NCBI GenBank assembly: GCA_035490315.1
Contig: DATHET010000125.1
Span: 1 to 10,547, forward strand
DNA length: 10,547 nucleotides
Direction: 5' to 3'
From: JADJQU01 sp035490315
GTDB lineage: Bacteria > Planctomycetota > UBA1135 > GCA-002686595
Made by a program: the position numbers and the translations under genes. Below, one piece after another: positions 8,646-10,547 of the stretch. Every line of letters starts with the position of its first letter. Positions within the stretch are counted from its first letter, which is position 1. Below the pieces are notes generated by a model that saw only the letters and a list, made by a program, of their open reading frames with translations, searched no databases and had not been told where the DNA came from.

Positions 8646-10547
8646 TCAGTCTCCGAGCTTGAGCGTGATGCGCTTCTCGCTCTGCCCGATCAGGTTCACG
8701 GACTTGGTCGTCTTGGCACCTTCGCTCGTGCTCGCGTCGATCGTGTACTTGCCCGGCGGCAGGGGTCCGATGCGCTGGTGCTTGGTGTCGAAGCCGCCCT
8801 CGCTCATGATTTTCATCAGGTCCGAGAGCGAGACCATGCCGTTGACCTGGCGCCCCTTCTGGTCGATCACGCTGAACGAGGCGTCGATTTCCTGGCCCTC
8901 GGCTCCGGTCAGCGTGACGATCAGGATCGTGCCCTCGCCGACGCGCAATTCGACGCTCGCCGGCTCGTCCTCCTTCAGCTCCACGCTGACTTCCTCGGCC
9001 GTGACCAGCTCCGCGGAGCGCGCGAAGACCGTGTAGCGCCCCGCCGCGAGTCCCTTCTGCGTGAACTCGCCGCTGGCGTTCGTGCTGGTCATCACCAGCC
9101 GATCGATCGGCCGACCTTCCTCGTCGCGCACGAAGATGCTCGCCTCGCTGACTGGCTTGCCGCCGGCGTCGAGCACCTTGCCCTCGAGCTGGCAGGCCGT
9201 GTGCAGCTTGAAGTCGATGCCAGTGACGCGCTGGCCTTCCGAGATCTCGATGCCGTCGCGCACCTGGCGGCCGAGCGGAGCCTGCTCCGACCCCTGGGCT
9301 CCCAAGGGAATGCCGCCCGCCGCGACGGAATAGCGCCCGGGTGTGAGCCAGTCGAGCAGGTACTCGCCGTGCTCGTCGGTTGCCAGCTCGCTGAAGCGGC
9401 CGCCGGTCAAAGTGCCCGCGCGCACCGCGCCGTCCGGATTGAGCGAGATGCGCTCGCCGGATACCGGGTCGCCCTGCGAGTTGAGCACGCGCCCGGCGAT
9501 CGAGCCGAGCGGCAGCTCGAGCTCCATCGAGTAGTCGGGCGCCTCGGGGATGTCGCGCGAGAATTCGATCGACTGCTGGCCGCCGCGGCTCGTGATCTTC
9601 TGCACGGTCACCAGGTACTTGCCAGAGTGGTCGAGATCGATCTCGAGACGGCCGTCCTTGTCGCAGGGGCCCATTTTGAAGCTGGCGAGACCGGCGGTGG
9701 ACTTGCCTTCCTGCGACGGAATGAACGAAGCCATCACGCCGCTGGCCGGCGTTTTCGCGCTGGTGACGCGCAGGCGGACGTGCACCGGGCTCTTCGGCGG
9801 GGCGCCGAGCACGACGTGAGCGACCTCGCCTTCCTTGACCGCGGCCACCGCGATCTTCATCTGCTTCATGAAGTCGGTGCTCACTTCGCTCTCGTCGCTC
9901 GAGCCGCGGTTGGAGGGGCTGAGCGCGTCGCCGAAGGACATGACCTGCCACTGGCCGGGCGGGACGTGCAGGAACTCGAACTTGCCCGCGGAATCCGAGC
10001 TGGCCCACAGCTGTCCATAGCGCAGGTCGGGCATCTGGCTCAGGATCCGCGTCCCCGACTTCGCGACGCCGTGCTCGTCGTAGACCTCGCCTGTGATCGT
10101 TCCGCCGATGCGCAGGGTGAGCGTGACGTCCGCGATCTGTGCTGCCGGCACGACCTTGACGCTGACGCCTTCGCTGACGGCGTATCCTTCCTTGAGCGCC
10201 TGGAGCAAGACCGATCCCATCGGCAGCGACTCGATCTTGAACGCGCCGTTTTCGTCGGTTTCGCAGGCCGGGCCGCTGCCCGGGGTCTGTCCGGCCATCA
10301 CCTCGATCATCGAGACCTGCTTCTGGACGCGCGCTCTCACTGCAGGAGAGCCGTCGGGCAGGAGCACGCGACCGCTGACCGTAGCGGGCCGGGAAAGGAG
10401 CAGGGTGATCGCCCCGATGTCCGCCGCGAGCGGCACTTCGATGGGTTTCGCGATCGAAGCTGCGCCGGACTCGAGCAGGGCCTGGACCGTGTACGAGCCC
10501 GCCTTCAACCCCTTGACGCTGAAGTGTCCCTCGGGATCGCGAACCTT
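8646..10547 (-). CDS. Tandem carboxypeptidase-regulatory-like repeat protein, C-terminal 633 aa (5' end outside the window)
   Basis: The frame is open to the right edge, reading KVRDPEGHFSVKGLKAGSYTV at the border, so the true start is outside and the TTG at 10508 is only an internal codon. The visible part is a chain of beta-sandwich modules of the CarboxypepD_reg-like/transthyretin-like type (PF13620 and relatives). Recurrent pairs of 'G.V.D..G.PV' openings and 'TD..G.F....L.PG.Y.V' closings show the units: about 55-118 (VSGRVLLPDG ... GAFKIESLPMG), 149-203 (ITGEVYDEHG ... GKFEFLHVPPG), 255-316, 348-410 (IAGRVLNSQG ... LTPGRYSV), 452-509 (LEGKVLDAGG ... LAAGRYTV) and 538-605 (ending LPPGKYTI), plus the end of another at 1-22. 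No catalytic residues, membrane anchor or sorting motif is seen at the C-terminus. Such proteins are usually exported and act as surface or binding scaffolds, but no specific role can be given. It lies 55 nt upstream of the PSCyt/PSD1 gene on the same strand, so co-transcription is possible. Confidence 0.82.
   Translation of the reverse strand, partial: KVRDPEGHFSVKGLKAGSYTVQALLESGAASIAKPIEVPLAADIGAITLLLSRPATVSGRVLLPDGSPAVRARVQKQVSMIEVMAGQTPGSGPACETDENGAFKIESLPMGSVLLQALKEGYAVSEGVSVKVVPAAQIADVTLTLRIGGTITGEVYDEHGVAKSGTRILSQMPDLRYGQLWASSDSAGKFEFLHVPPGQWQVMSFGDALSPSNRGSSDESEVSTDFMKQMKIAVAAVKEGEVAHVVLGAPPKSPVHVRLRVTSAKTPASGVMASFIPSQEGKSTAGLASFKMGPCDKDGRLEIDLDHSGKYLVTVQKITSRGGQQSIEFSRDIPEAPDYSMELELPLGSIAGRVLNSQGDPVSGERISLNPDGAVRAGTLTGGRFSELATDEHGEYLLDWLTPGRYSVAAGGIPLGAQGSEQAPLGRQVRDGIEISEGQRVTGIDFKLHTACQLEGKVLDAGGKPVSEASIFVRDEEGRPIDRLVMTSTNASGEFTQKGLAAGRYTVFARSAELVTAEEVSVELKEDEPASVELRVGEGTILIVTLTGAEGQEIDASFSVIDQKGRQVNGMVSLSDLMKIMSEGGFDTKHQRIGPLPPGKYTIDASTSEGAKTTKSVNLIGQSEKRITLKLGD

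Noticed and set aside
8323..10008. 561-codon minus-strand open frame overlapping the repeat protein and the PSCyt start
   Set aside because: Arg/Gly/Ala low-complexity product in another frame; the overlapping frames show clear protein families.

Overview
The window is GC-rich and almost entirely coding. All six genes I can support lie on the minus strand, so transcription runs from high to low coordinates. The best clue to the host is the pair at 4017-8590: a secreted PSCyt1-PSCyt2-PSD1 cytochrome-type protein (DUF1549/DUF1553) followed directly by a Tat-exported DUF1501 protein. This pair is a hallmark of Planctomycetota, with some occurrence in Verrucomicrobiota and relatives. High GC, strong third-position GC bias (which creates long antisense open frames) and GTG starts fit a high-GC planctomycete or an uncultured relative. 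No rRNA, tRNA, mobile element or phage gene is visible, so the assignment rests on protein families.

Layout in transcription order: (1) 10547-8646, the C-terminal 633 residues of a protein built from tandem carboxypeptidase-regulatory-like beta-sandwich repeats; its start lies beyond the window. (2) A 55-nt gap with GC-rich inverted repeats. (3) 8590-5486, the 1034-aa PSCyt1/PSCyt2/PSD1 protein with a signal peptide and two CxxCH motifs. (4) 5483-4017, the 488-aa DUF1501 protein, starting 2 nt after the previous stop. (5) An 83-nt gap with a small GC hairpin. (6) 3933-1942, a 663-aa archaeal-type glycogen debranching enzyme. (7) 1945-413, a 510-aa GT4/GT5-like glycosyltransferase (glycogen synthase-like), overlapping gene 6 by GTGA. 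(8) 416-1, the N-terminus of a GH57 alpha-amylase-type enzyme, overlapping gene 7 by ATGA; it runs off the left edge.

There are two functional blocks. The right half is a cell-envelope block: a repeat protein and an exported haem-type/DUF1501 pair whose biochemical role is still poorly known, often suspected to be extracellular polymer or sulfated-polysaccharide metabolism. The left half is a cytoplasmic alpha-glucan (glycogen) block of debranching enzyme, glucan synthase-like transferase and GH57 glucanotransferase/amylase, with the 4-nt overlaps typical of translational coupling. Whether the two blocks share a transcript cannot be decided here. I see no clear evidence of a wholly new system. 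The most open questions are the function of the PSCyt/DUF1501 pair and its internal sugar-binding-like domain, the SD-less hairpin start of that gene, and the helical insertion in the glycosyltransferase.
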